Assembly (NCBI RefSeq): GCF_009861525.1
Contig: NZ_WVHL01000002.1
Coordinates: forward strand, 1 to 64,000
Length of the DNA: 64,000 bases
From: Pseudomonas sp. LD120
GTDB taxonomy: Bacteria > Pseudomonadota > Gammaproteobacteria > Pseudomonadales > Pseudomonadaceae
Reading direction: 5' to 3'
Under the pieces are notes generated by a model, which saw only the letters and a program-made list of their open reading frames with translations, was not told where the DNA came from and ran no database searches. The translations under genes and the position numbers were made by a program. This document shows positions 1 to 9,924 of this stretch, in pieces; the stretch's first letter is position 1, and every line of letters starts with the position of its first letter.

Positions 1-1
1 G

Positions 2-127
2 ACATGGTACATGGAGGGCGACTGGGGCATCGAGAACCCAACGAACAGCCCGGGGAAGCGCAACCGCAAGTGTGCAAAGTCCGATGCCCGTGGCTATTTC
101 GATGCCCTGAGAATATTACCCGGGTGA
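2..127 (+). CDS. 3' end of an unidentified protein (partial)
   Basis: One frame is open from the window edge and ends at TGA 125-127, giving about 41 residues that begin TWYMEGDWGIENP and include a basic stretch. The composition is protein-like, but I do not recognise the family. The last residues are encoded inside the palindrome at 112-131, so the true C-terminus may have been altered by it. It is also possible that this frame is open by chance. Confidence 0.3.
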   Translation, partial: TWYMEGDWGIENPTNSPGKRNRKCAKSDARGYFDALRILPG

Positions 128-160
128 TATTGAAAGCCTGATTAATATCCGGGTAATATT
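112..160. promoter_or_regulatory. Tandem palindromic operator-like sites
   Basis: Two palindromes share the half-site GGGTAATATT. The first (112-131) is AATATTACCC followed by GGGTGATATT, with one mismatch between arms. The second (141-160) keeps a perfect right half and a degenerate left half. Their centres are 29 bp apart, about three helical turns, and the second ends 27 bp before the ATG at 188. The arrangement suits a dimeric repressor acting on the DUF2239 gene. The regulator is not identifiable from the window. Confidence 0.5.
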
Positions 161-187
161 GGCGCTCATTGTCTTGAGGCCATTGTC

Positions 188-807
188 ATGTCCGACTCCC
201 TTGCCCAACCCGTTACCGCCTTCCAGGCCCAGCGTGTGCTGGCGACCGGCCGCTGCTGGAGGTGCGCGCTGGCGGTCAAGCGCGCCACTGAAGGTGGCGA
301 GCGACAACCGCTGCTGGTGTTCGATGATGCCAGCGGCCGGGTCGTCGATCTCGACCTGCGTGGCACCCCCGATGAGGTACGCCAGCGCTTGGCCGCTACC
401 CCGCCGCCCGGCCCGGGCGCTACCGCCAGCGCCAGCCGACGCCGCCCGGTCGAGGCCGAAGACCGCACGCCCCGTGGGCGCGGGCGGCCCAAGCTGGGGG
501 TCGTCGCCCGGAAGTGACCCTGCTGCCGCGTCAGTGGGATTGGCTGGCCGAGCAGCCGGGTGGGGCCTCGGCGGTGCTGCGCCGGCTGGTGGACGACGCG
601 CGGCGCAATGGCACCGACGCACAGCGACAGCGGGCTGCGCAAGAGGCGGCCTACCAGTTCATGCTGGCCATGGGCGGCGACCTTCCGGGTTATGAAGAGG
701 CCACTCGGGCGTTGTTCGCCGCGGATCTTGCGCGCCTGCAACAGTGCATTCAGGACTGGCCCGGGGATATCCGCGACTACGCCCTGCGCCTGGCCGGCGC
801 GCTTTGA
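188..807 (+). pseudogene. DUF2239 family protein, frameshifted
   Basis: Two frames together encode one DUF2239-like protein of about 205 residues. The N-terminal part (188-517) carries VFDDASGRVVDLDLRGT and GRGRPKLGVVAR. The C-terminal part (from about 514) carries TLLPRQWDWLAEQPGGAS and AAYQFMLAMGGDLPGYEEATRALF. They are separated by a missing G near 509: GCCCGGAAGTGACC where the family reads GCC CGG GAA GTG ACC. A second local lesion lies near 251-265, where LATG-RCWRC-ALAVK replaces the expected LATG-PLLEV-ALAVK. That is a one-base loss followed by a one-base gain. All lesions are in GC-rich runs, so assembly error is as likely as real decay. The family function is unknown. Confidence 0.75.
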
Positions 808-1143
808 CAGGTCAGTGCTGCAGCACCCGACGGGCCGCCGCCGAAGGCTCTTCGGCAGTGGCCCGTCGGGCTAGGCAGGTCAGGCCGCAATGCCCGCAGG
901 CCGTCGCGTATGACTTCACTTGCGCTGGCCTATTCACCGCTATGTGGCCTGCACCGCGTCGGCCATTTGGTTTGGCGGCGTGATGCGGAAGTTGCTCAGT
1001 GTTACGCATGAGGAGTTTCTCCCGCTGGATAGGATTGAGTCCTGCCTCCACGCTGAGCAAAATGCATACCCCCTCAGGCATCGCCCCCTTGTACAGAATC
1101 CCTCAAGCCTGGACGGTAGCCGTCCGATTGAAGGGACGATTCT
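808..1143. other. Intergenic region with hairpins
   Basis: No convincing gene is visible in these 336 bp. A strong nested hairpin at about 827-872 pairs CCGACGGGCC with GGCCCGTCGG around an inner GCCGAA/TTCGGC stem. It has no following T-run, so it is only a possible terminator for the DUF2239 gene. A small perfect hairpin, GGACGG-TAG-CCGTCC (1111-1125), lies just past the stop of the convergent LysE-family gene. Confidence 0.5.
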
Positions 1144-1764
1144 CTAGCCGCGACGCGCCATCAGCAGCACCGACGCCGCCCCTGACAACAGCAGCGCGCA
1201 GCCGCGATTGAACAGGCGCTTGCCGCGCGGTGCGGCGAACCAGCGGCGCATGTGCAGGCCCATGTAGGCGTAGGCGCCGATGGCGATCCACTCCAGCCCC
1301 AGAAACAGCACGCCCAGGACCAGGAACTGCGGCCCCATCGGCTGCGCCGGATCGACGAACTGCGGCAGGAAGGCAGTGAAGATCAGGATCGCCTTGGGGT
1401 TGCCCGCCGCCACCAGGAACTCCTGGCGGGCCAGGGCCCACAGACCGACGCGGGCCGCTTCGCCGGGCTCTTCATGGCCGGGGTTGGCGCGCCACAGCTG
1501 CCAGGCCAGGTACAGCAGGTAGCCTGCGCCGAGGATCTTGATGGCATGAAACAACAGTTCCGAGGTCTGCAGGACCACCGCCAGGCCGGCGGCGGCCAGG
1601 GCGATCATCAAGGCGAACGCCAGCAGCCGGCCGATGCCCGCCAGGCACGATTGGCGATAGCCGTAGCGGGTGGCGTTGCTCACCGACAGCAGGTTGTTCG
1701 GGCCGGGGGCCATATTCAGGGCAAAGCAGGCGGGGATGAACAGGAGCAAGGTGGCAAGGTTCAT
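1144..1764 (-). CDS. LysE/RhtB family translocator
   Basis: The product is 206 residues, normal for the LysE/RhtB family of inner-membrane exporters that expel amino acids or their analogues. The N-terminal hydrophobic segment contains the family block NMAPGPNNLLSVSNATRYGYR around residues 17-37. Several further hydrophobic segments follow (for example LAFALMIALAAAGLAVVL, AIKILGAGYLLYLAWQLW, FLVLGVLFLGLEWIAIGAYAY), consistent with about six membrane spans. The ATG at 1764 is chosen because GGGAGA lies a few bases upstream and the hydrophobic N-terminus starts there. A longer reading would run through a repeat tract and is not credible. The substrate cannot be told from sequence. A hexanucleotide tract starts 35 bp upstream of the start codon. 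Confidence 0.88.
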   Translation of the reverse strand: MNLATLLLFIPACFALNMAPGPNNLLSVSNATRYGYRQSCLAGIGRLLAFALMIALAAAGLAVVLQTSELLFHAIKILGAGYLLYLAWQLWRANPGHEEPGEAARVGLWALARQEFLVAAGNPKAILIFTAFLPQFVDPAQPMGPQFLVLGVLFLGLEWIAIGAYAYMGLHMRRWFAAPRGKRLFNRGCALLLSGAASVLLMARRG

Positions 1765-1798
1765 AAGGTCTCCCAAAGGGCGTGGGTGGCACTGCATC

Positions 1799-1984
1799 GC
1801 AGTCGCAGTAGCAGTAGCAGTAGCAGTAGCAGTAGCAGTAGCAGTAGCGGTCATGATCGCAGTCGCAGTCGCAGTCGCAGTCGCAGTCGCAGTCGCAGTC
1901 GCAGTCGCAATAGCAATAGCAATAGCAATAGCAATAGCAATAGCAATAGCAGTCACAGTCGCGGCCACAGCCGCACTCGCGATC
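1799..1984. repeat. Composite hexanucleotide microsatellite
   Basis: Three consecutive hexamer blocks are seen on the + strand: GCAGTA x7 (1805-1846), two variant units, GCAGTC x8 (1859-1906), then GCAATA x7 (1907-1948). Degenerate GC-rich hexamers continue to about 1984. The units differ from each other by one or two transitions/transversions. The tract sits between the LysE-family gene (start 1764) and the 3' end of the hydrolase gene (2091), in the expected leader or promoter region of the exporter. All six frames stay open through it, which explains several spurious long ORFs with Ala-Val or Ser-Arg repeats. Confidence 0.95.
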
Positions 1985-2090
1985 GCGGGCGCCAGGCTGC
2001 CGGGGCGCGAGAGGGCAAAAATAGAGGTCGTAGCGGGGCCAAGGCAAGTGTCCCGTGCACCTTTGTGAGGCGCGCCTGGGCTGGGAGGGG

Positions 2091-2720
2091 TCAGGTATCG
2101 CCGTCGAGTGCGCCGCGCAAGTGCGCATCGAGCCACGGCGCGACTTGGGCCGCGTGGCTCAGGCCCAGGTCATGCTCGGCCCCGGGGACGATGCGCAAGC
2201 GCGCATTGGGCAGCAGGGCGGCCAGGCGCTGACCCACTGCCACCGGGCTGATGGGGTCGCAGTCGCCCCACAGCAGCAAGACCGGCATGTCCAGTTCCCC
2301 CAGGCGCGGGCCGAGGTCGCTGTGGTCATCGACGAACCAGCGGGGCAGTTGCGGGTAGGCCGCGGTGTAATCCTTGCGCCAGTCGCTGGCGCCCAGCTTG
2401 CCCATGTCCACGCCGCCGGAGGTGACGCTCAACACCAGATGGGTGATCAGCTCCGGTCGCGCCAGGGCCGTTTGCACCGCGAGGATGCCGCCCATGGACT
2501 GAGCCACCAGCGCGGTGGGCTGGTCGATGCGCTGCAGCACCAGGTCCAGCAGATCGTCCATGCCCCGGACGTCTGGCTGTGCCGGGGTATCGCCGAAGCC
2601 CGGCCAGCCCAGGTGCACCTGGCGCGCCGGATGGCGCAGCTGCGCGGCCAGGGGTTGCCAGAATTGACGATTGCCCGAGGCGCCGGGCAGAAACAGCAGT
2701 TGTTGGGGGGCTTGGGGCAC
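2091..2720 (-). CDS. Alpha/beta-fold hydrolase
   Basis: The product is 209 residues of the compact alpha/beta hydrolase type. The oxyanion-side motif LLFLPGASG opens the protein. The nucleophile elbow is AQSMGG with Ser75, a likely acid is Asp153 or Asp155 in LLLWGDCDPISP, and the catalytic His183 lies in GAEHDLG. I chose GTG 2720 because GGAG lies about nine bases upstream and the family core begins right after it. The longer frame to 2786 adds an arginine- and cysteine-rich, unlikely N-terminus. It is transcribed away from the PrpF-family gene and toward the LysE gene. No substrate can be assigned. Confidence 0.82.
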   Translation of the reverse strand: MPQAPQQLLFLPGASGNRQFWQPLAAQLRHPARQVHLGWPGFGDTPAQPDVRGMDDLLDLVLQRIDQPTALVAQSMGGILAVQTALARPELITHLVLSVTSGGVDMGKLGASDWRKDYTAAYPQLPRWFVDDHSDLGPRLGELDMPVLLLWGDCDPISPVAVGQRLAALLPNARLRIVPGAEHDLGLSHAAQVAPWLDAHLRGALDGDT

Positions 2721-2970
2721 GGCATCGCTCCGGGTCCGTGGGCGGCTAACACGCTCGCGCTGGCAGCAGCACCGTGCGGCGGGCAAGAAAAATACGGCGA
2801 CTTGGCGTCAGGAGCAAGAGGCACAGCGTGCGGCGCCGCGCATCGAGCGATGGCGGCGGGTGATGCACCAGGCGCCCATGCATCCGCTGCGGCGGTTTAT
2901 CATGCGGGCCCTGGCGGGTTGCTCGCCAAGCCAGTGACTGATCTTCTTGCCCACTCCGGATGCGCCCGCC

Positions 2971-4158
2971 ATGTCAGATCCGCAAAAGCCTGTTGCCATC
3001 CCCGAATTTCCGGTGTGCCACGTCCGGGGCGGCACCTCCACCGGGTTGATCCTGCCTCGCGATGCCTTGCCCCGGGACGAAGCCCTGGTGGAAGAACTGC
3101 TGCGCCACCTGATGGGCGTGCCACTGCACGGCGAGTGGCCGGGCAACAGCCAGATCACCGGCCTGGGGCGCGGCGGGCCCACCAGCAACAAGGTGTTCAT
3201 CGTCGAACGCCGCCCCGGCGAGACGCGGATGATCAGCACCCTGGCGCAACTGGCGGCGGGCAAGAGCGCCATCGACTGGAGCGTCAACTGCGGCAACCTG
3301 TCCGCGGCCCTGCCGCTGTACGCCCTGCAACGCGGGTGGCTGCAGCCCGGGGAGGGCGGTGGACAGATCGAGATCTACAACAGCAACACCCAGACCACGA
3401 TGTATGCACGCCTGAGCCTGCGCGACGGTCGGCTGCTGAGCGACACGCGAATTCCCGGGGTCAACGGGGTGTTTCCCGGGGTCGACCTGTTTCTCGATAA
3501 GCCGGTGGGCGCCAAGACCGGCGCGCTGTTTCCCACCGGGCAACGGGTCGACCTGTTGGACGGCATCGCCGCCACCTGCATCGACGTGGCGGTGCCCATG
3601 GTCATCCTGCGCGCGGCGGACCTGGGTAAGACCGGCGAGGAAAGCCCGGCCGAACTGGACGCCGACCCACAGTTCAAGGCGCGCCTGCTGGAACTGATGG
3701 TGCAAGGCGGTCTGCGCATGGGCTTGCGCCAGCGCGACGGCCGTTTGATGAGCGCCGACGACCTACGGCGCAGCGAAACCATCCCGAAGATCTGCATCGT
3801 CAGCCCGGCGCGAGAAGGCGGGGATATCGCCACCCGCTACTTCACCCCGCAGAACGCCCACCCGTCCCTGGCGGTGTCCGGCGGCTGCTGCCTGGCGGCG
3901 GCCTGCCTGGCCGAAGGCACCGTGGCCCATGCCCTGTTGGCGCGGGCACCGGTGATAGGCGAAGGGAAGGGCGAATATCCGCTGGCGATTGAAAACCCCG
4001 CCGGCGTGCTGGAAACCCTGATCAATGCCCGACAGGTGGCCGGGGAGCTACTGATCGACGGCGCCGCCTACCGGCGCAGCGCACAGATCCTGTTGCAGGG
4101 CAGCACACCGCTGTACAACGCCTCGCCGCAATTGATCGCCGCCCTTGGCGCCTTGTAG
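2971..4158 (+). CDS. PrpF-family isomerase/tautomerase
   Basis: The product is 395 residues, the normal length for the PrpF family. This family has the diaminopimelate-epimerase fold and isomerises or tautomerises tricarboxylate-type double bonds (2-methylaconitate cis-trans isomerase PrpF; 4-oxalomesaconate tautomerase GalD). The N-terminal signature is FPVCHVRGGTSTGLILPRD, followed by GNSQITGLGRGGPTSNK, WSVNCGNLSAALPLYAL with a catalytic-type Cys, and HPSLAVSGGCCLAAACL late in the protein. The gene stands alone rather than next to prpBCD or gal genes, so the substrate is not settled by context. The ATG at 2971 starts the conserved block, and no strong ribosome site is visible. REP repeats follow directly. 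Confidence 0.8.
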   Translation: MSDPQKPVAIPEFPVCHVRGGTSTGLILPRDALPRDEALVEELLRHLMGVPLHGEWPGNSQITGLGRGGPTSNKVFIVERRPGETRMISTLAQLAAGKSAIDWSVNCGNLSAALPLYALQRGWLQPGEGGGQIEIYNSNTQTTMYARLSLRDGRLLSDTRIPGVNGVFPGVDLFLDKPVGAKTGALFPTGQRVDLLDGIAATCIDVAVPMVILRAADLGKTGEESPAELDADPQFKARLLELMVQGGLRMGLRQRDGRLMSADDLRRSETIPKICIVSPAREGGDIATRYFTPQNAHPSLAVSGGCCLAAACLAEGTVAHALLARAPVIGEGKGEYPLAIENPAGVLETLINARQVAGELLIDGAAYRRSAQILLQGSTPLYNASPQLIAALGAL

Positions 4159-4239
4159 CCACTGCCGCAGGCTCGCCAGCGATCCCTCTACCGCCGAGGC
4201 CTCTTCGGTGCCTATCGCAGCCTGCGGCAGCGGCTACAG
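4155..4239. repeat. REP element, copy 1
   Basis: A Pseudomonas-type REP unit starts with GTAGCCACTGCCGCAGGC and closes with its inverse CTGCGGCAGCGGCTACAG, around an inner GCCGAGGCCTCTTCGG hairpin. It begins at the stop codon of the PrpF-family gene and may act as a transcription or mRNA-stability boundary. Confidence 0.85.
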
Positions 4240-4273
4240 AGTTGCCCGTGACGCCAGCGCTTGCATTCGCTTC

Positions 4274-4379
4274 GTGTAGCCGCTGCCGAAGGCTGCGAAC
4301 GAGCCACAGGCTCGCTGGCGATCCCCCTGGCGCCGAGGCCCCTTCGGTGCCTATCGCAGCCTGCGGCAGCGGCTACAGG
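4274..4379. repeat. REP element, copy 2
   Basis: This second unit (GTGTAGCCGCTGCCGAAGG ... CTGCGGCAGCGGCTACAGG) is closely similar to the one at 4155-4239. It ends 14 bp before the stop of the convergent gene. The pair lies between two converging genes, the usual site for such elements. Confidence 0.85.
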
Positions 4380-4393
4380 CGGGCGGCTGTGGT

Positions 4394-4840
4394 TCAGCGC
4401 TGGGGGAAATCCCGGCGCAGGGCATCCACCCCTGCCAGCAGCCGAGGCACGGGATTGCAGGCCAGGGGCAGCGTCACTTGGCAGCCGTCCAGCCGTTGCT
4501 CCGGGTTCAGCCAGGGCGGCGCGGCTTCAAGGCAAAAGTGGATCTGGATCTGCGGCTCGGGGCCGCCCAGGTAGTGAAACGCCAGGCAAGGCTCGGTGAA
4601 CCAGCAGGGCCGGGGAGGGCCTTTGGGCTGATCCAGGGCCTGTAGCCACTGGGCCAACTGACCGAGCTCGTGAGTCCTCAGGCAGGCATCCTTGAAACGC
4701 CAGTCGCCCTGGGGATGCTCGATGCGGCCCTGCACCATCAGCCAGTTGGCGTCCAGGTGATCGTGGCTGCTGGGGAACTGGTAGCCAAGGATGTCCAGTT
4801 CCACCCGCAGCTCAGGCGGGGCCCTGAAGATCAGGGGCAT
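4394..4840 (-). CDS. Conserved hypothetical protein (WapI-immunity-like)
   Basis: The product is 148 residues. Features seen are VELDILGYQFP, LDANWLMVQGRI, GDWRFKDACLRTHELGQLAQWL and FTEPCLAFHY, followed by a charged C-terminus. I recall this pattern (ELxIxGYQFP... NWL.V.G... F.EP.LSF.Y) from small proteins annotated as WapI-family immunity proteins, but no toxin partner lies nearby, so the role is open. The start ATG at 4840 follows the TGA of the upstream phosphatase-like gene (TGATATG), with a GGCGAGG ribosome-site candidate. An ATG at 4861 would overlap the upstream gene by 20 bases. The two genes clearly form one operon. Confidence 0.6.
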   Translation of the reverse strand: MPLIFRAPPELRVELDILGYQFPSSHDHLDANWLMVQGRIEHPQGDWRFKDACLRTHELGQLAQWLQALDQPKGPPRPCWFTEPCLAFHYLGGPEPQIQIHFCLEAAPPWLNPEQRLDGCQVTLPLACNPVPRLLAGVDALRRDFPQR

Positions 4841-4841
4841 A

Positions 4842-5183
4842 TCAGCGAACCTCGCCGCCATCGGGAAGAAACGGCGGCACCTTCTGGCGCAACAACTGGA
4901 TCAACGCCGGGTCCATGAAGTCGTAATCATCGGCAATGTTCAGGCTCACGATCTGCTGGTTGTTCAACTGCGCCTTGAAGCGCTTGCGCAGTTTTTCCCG
5001 GTGGCCGGTTTCCATCACCACAATCAGCCCGGCCCATTGCACCAGCTCCGGGCCCAGGGGCACCTGGGCATCGTGATTGAGCCCGGCGGAGGCGGTTTCG
5101 ATCCCCGGCCAGTCGGCGAACAGCTGCTCGGCGGTGGGGCTGCGCAGCTTGTTCTGGCTGCAGACAAACAAGACATTGAGCAT
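4842..5183 (-). CDS. Low-molecular-weight phosphatase-like protein
   Basis: The product is 113 residues, shorter than classic low-molecular-weight protein tyrosine phosphatases (about 150), and resembles a small sub-family of that fold. The P-loop is at the N-terminus: LNVLFVCSQNKLRSPTAEQLF, with Cys8-x5-Arg14. A DYDFMDPAL segment near the C-terminus could supply the acid. The ATG at 5183 is fixed by AAGGAG about eight bases upstream and by the N-terminal position of the P-loop. Its stop nearly touches the start of the next gene (TGATATG), suggesting translational coupling. The substrate is unknown. Confidence 0.78.
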   Translation of the reverse strand: MLNVLFVCSQNKLRSPTAEQLFADWPGIETASAGLNHDAQVPLGPELVQWAGLIVVMETGHREKLRKRFKAQLNNQQIVSLNIADDYDFMDPALIQLLRQKVPPFLPDGGEVR

Positions 5184-5372
5184 TGGGCCGAACTCCTTGG
5201 CACAGACGCCCGGCCCGTGACGGGCGGGGCAAAGGCGCTGATTTTTCGGGGCTTTGGCCGCGCTGTCCAGCAACTTGTGACGGGATGGGCCAATGGCGTT
5301 GGTCAGCCCCGGTTGCCCGCCAAGGGCTGTGGCTGCGAAACTGCCAGCCCCTTGACTCGCATCGCTCACGCC

Positions 5373-5930
5373 ATGTCCGCAGCCCTGTTCACCTCACCCC
5401 ATCTGGGCCTGGCCCTCAGGCGCTGGCGCCTGTTGCACCGGGTCAAGCAGCAGCACGCTGCCGAGCTGTTCGGCGTGGCGCAGTCGAGCATTTCCCGCTG
5501 GGAAAACGGCCGGCAGGCCATGGAACCGGCGGAGCGTGCGCGCCTGGAGCACCTGCTGGCGGCCAACCTCAGCGCCGCTGCCGATCAGGCCCTGGCGCGG
5601 CTGGTGAATGACAGCCCGCGCGCCGTGCACCTGGTGTGCGACCTGACCCACCGCCTGCTGGCCTGTTCGCCGACCCGCGCCGCACAATTCGGCGTGCCCT
5701 TGAGCGAGCTGCTGGGCCAATCGCTGTGGGGCTTTTGTACCGAGGAAATCGTGCGCAAGGAAGCCGCCCTGGATGACCTGGGCTGGCGCGCAGTGCTGGC
5801 GCCGCCGTCCCTGGAGTTCTTCAGCGGCCACAACGATTCGGCCATCGTGCCCATCGCCCCCAGCCAGTGCCGCTGGACCCGCCTCAACCTGTCCGACGGC
5901 AACGCCGTGCGGCTGGTGGAAACCCTCTGA
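5373..5930 (+). CDS. XRE-family transcriptional regulator
   Basis: The product is 185 residues. Residues about 10-60 form a helix-turn-helix of the Cro/XRE kind: LALRRWRLLHRVKQQHAAELFG, then VAQSSISRWENGRQAMEP. The rest (DSPRAVHLVCDLTHRLLACSPTRAAQFGVPLSELLGQSLW) reads like a PAS-type sensing domain, which is inference. The gene is divergent from the phosphatase-like operon, with about 190 bp between the two starts, so it may control that operon or itself. The start ATG at 5373 precedes the helix-turn-helix directly. Confidence 0.75.
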   Translation: MSAALFTSPHLGLALRRWRLLHRVKQQHAAELFGVAQSSISRWENGRQAMEPAERARLEHLLAANLSAAADQALARLVNDSPRAVHLVCDLTHRLLACSPTRAAQFGVPLSELLGQSLWGFCTEEIVRKEAALDDLGWRAVLAPPSLEFFSGHNDSAIVPIAPSQCRWTRLNLSDGNAVRLVETL

Positions 5931-6055
5931 CGCGCTTGTCGAGGCACGCCACGCATATTTTATCCGTGGACCGGTTGCTGCCCGCTGGCTAGTCTGGCAA
6001 GCCTTCGCCCGCCGCCCCACGGCGTGGGCCTCATTCACGTGCAGCAGGCTTGTCC

Positions 6056-6628
6056 ATGACCCCCGAACTCCTCAGTGGCCGTCTCGACTTTCTCCGTGAA
6101 GCGGAAAAACTCAAGGACGTGCTGCGCAGCGCCCACACCTCCAGCGGCCGCCAGGAAAGCACCGCCGAGCACAGCTGGCGCCTGTGCCTGATGGCGTTGC
6201 TGTTCGAAGACCAACTGGGCGAACTGGACCTGCTGCGGGTGCTGAAACTGTGCATCGTCCACGACCTGGGGGAGGCCATTCATGGCGATATCCCGGCGGT
6301 GGCCCAGGCCGCCCACCCGGACAAGAGCCAACAGGAACGCGACGACCTGCAATACCTCGCCCGGGCCCTGGACGCCCCAGCCCGCCAGCGCCTGCTGGAG
6401 CTGTGGGACGAATACGAAGGCGCCGCCAGCGCCGAGGCGCGCGCGGTCAAGGCCCTGGACAAGCTGGAAACCCTGCTGCAACACACCCAGGGCCAGAACC
6501 CGGCGGATTTCGACTACGGCTTCAACCTCGATTACGGCCGCCGCTACACCGATGCCAGCCCGTTGTTCCAGGCCCTGCGCCAGCAGATCGATGCCGACAC
6601 CCGGCGCCGCCTCGACGCCCAGGACTGA
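6056..6628 (+). CDS. HD-domain hydrolase (YfbR/HDDC2-like)
   Basis: The product is 190 residues. The HD metal site is visible as STAEHSWRLCLMALL (His), then LCIVHDLGEAIHGDIP (His-Asp) and a downstream Asp in AVKALDKLETLLQH. This spacing matches the HD family containing 5'-deoxynucleotidase YfbR and human HDDC2, which remove phosphate from nucleoside monophosphates. That activity is inferred from family only. ATG 6056 is preferred over the TTG two codons earlier. It is a single gene between the XRE regulator and katG. Confidence 0.8.
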   Translation: MTPELLSGRLDFLREAEKLKDVLRSAHTSSGRQESTAEHSWRLCLMALLFEDQLGELDLLRVLKLCIVHDLGEAIHGDIPAVAQAAHPDKSQQERDDLQYLARALDAPARQRLLELWDEYEGAASAEARAVKALDKLETLLQHTQGQNPADFDYGFNLDYGRRYTDASPLFQALRQQIDADTRRRLDAQD

Positions 6629-6776
6629 GCAGCGGTTCACGATCGGCGGTGCCTGGCTCAGGCGCCGTTGAGCATGCCTGGGCAGCACTCGAAAAGGGAT
6701 GAACAGGCTCCGGCAGGGGGCAGGGCGCCCGCTGGGGGCCTGGCACGGGTCATGGTTTTTTTCTGGCAGGGTCATC

Positions 6777-6802
6777 AAGCGAAGCTATTTTTACCTTCGC
6801 TT
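6777..6802. promoter_or_regulatory. Inverted repeat in the katG promoter region
   Basis: AAGCGAAG and CTTCGCTT form perfect 8-bp arms around a 10-bp A/T-rich centre, 84 bp before the katG start. The position fits an operator or leader hairpin. katG is commonly under OxyR control, but I cannot match an OxyR site with certainty. Confidence 0.4.
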
Positions 6803-6882
6803 GTCCTTCACTACGCTTTTCACACGGTTGTCCAACCCGGGGCCAACGTCGAGCGGCAGGTTTTCGATGACCGAAGGAGTGA

Positions 6883-9066
<2,184 letters not shown>

Positions 9067-9274
9067 GGGCAGGGGATTAACGTCCAGCAACTGGCGGCCC
9101 TCGACTTGAGTATTCAGGTCGAGGGCTGCGGCTGTCTGTGGCAAGTGCTGGCGATTTCCTCGACCCTCTTACCCACCCAGCAGAAGAATCAGCATCAGGC
9201 AAAAGGCTCTGTGAACTCGCGCGGTGCTGGATGCACTATGGCAAAATGCCCTGCATCAATTCAGGGAGCCAGGG

Positions 9275-9733
9275 ATGAAAGCTATTGTCGTTGCAGCGCT
9301 ACTGTTACTTACAGGGTGTGTAGCAAAGGTTGTTGAATACAAGGCATTGCCTATTACACAGGGTCAGGCGGAATCGATCATTGAACAGGTACTGATGGAA
9401 CAACCGCTGAAAACCAGACCCGAACAAGTGTTCTTCACGGACGAATACATTGGCTACGGAAGTGGGACTATTTCTGCTACCAGTGGCTTTGCAAGTGCAA
9501 CGCCTATCGGCGTAGGAGCCATAGCAGCCGGCAGCTCCAAGACTTCTTCCAAAGCGGTGCAAACCCGTATCTATTTCAACTCGATTGGTAGCGTCACGCT
9601 CTACTCAAAGCGTGGTCGTTGGGTCGTGCAGACCAGGAACCAGGCAGGTGGAGTGCTGAACAGTTCGCAGGTCGACACGCAGCAGAAGGCTCAGCGGTTT
9701 GTTGACGCAATGTTGTTTTTCAAACGGACCTAA
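9275..9733 (+). CDS. Small lipoprotein, unknown role
   Basis: The product is 152 residues. The N-terminus MKAIVVAALLLLTGC is a lipoprotein signal with LLTGC as the lipobox, so Cys15 should be the lipidated first residue. The rest (about 138 residues) has a serine/threonine/glycine-rich middle (GSGTISATSGFASATPIGVG) and a C-terminal beta-rich part with YSKRGRWVVQTRNQAGGVL. No family is recognised. ATG 9275 is chosen because it starts the signal peptide and follows a GGGAG-rich stretch. A hairpin terminator lies about 95 bp downstream. Confidence 0.75.
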   Translation: MKAIVVAALLLLTGCVAKVVEYKALPITQGQAESIIEQVLMEQPLKTRPEQVFFTDEYIGYGSGTISATSGFASATPIGVGAIAAGSSKTSSKAVQTRIYFNSIGSVTLYSKRGRWVVQTRNQAGGVLNSSQVDTQQKAQRFVDAMLFFKRT

Positions 9734-9827
9734 TGCGGCGCAGGGTAGCTGACTGATAGGCGGCGGCAGGTGATGGCCCCTAGTCGCTTGATCAGCTTCA
9801 AGGCAACTTCAGACCGGGTAAAACGAT

Positions 9828-9852
9828 AACGCCTCCTTAGGGAGGCGTTTTT
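9828..9852 (+). terminator. Rho-independent terminator
   Basis: AACGCCTCC-TTA-GGGAGGCGTTTTT forms a compact stem with a T-run on the + strand. It serves the lipoprotein gene and, by symmetry, may also stop the convergent gene that ends at 9925. Confidence 0.85.
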
Positions 9853-9924
9853 GCCAGCGCGGTCGAGGCGTTTCGCGCTCGACTGGCGGCAATCAGGGCG
9901 GGCCATGTAGCGCCCGCCACGCGC

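Noticed and set aside
1252..2232. Long frames with Ala-Val, Ser-Arg or Cys-Asp/Tyr repeats across the hexamer tract
   Set aside because: A six-base repeat keeps every frame open, and the flanks are antisense to real genes.
9106..9336. 76-codon frame before the lipoprotein gene
   Set aside because: It overlaps the lipoprotein start in another frame and lacks a ribosome site.
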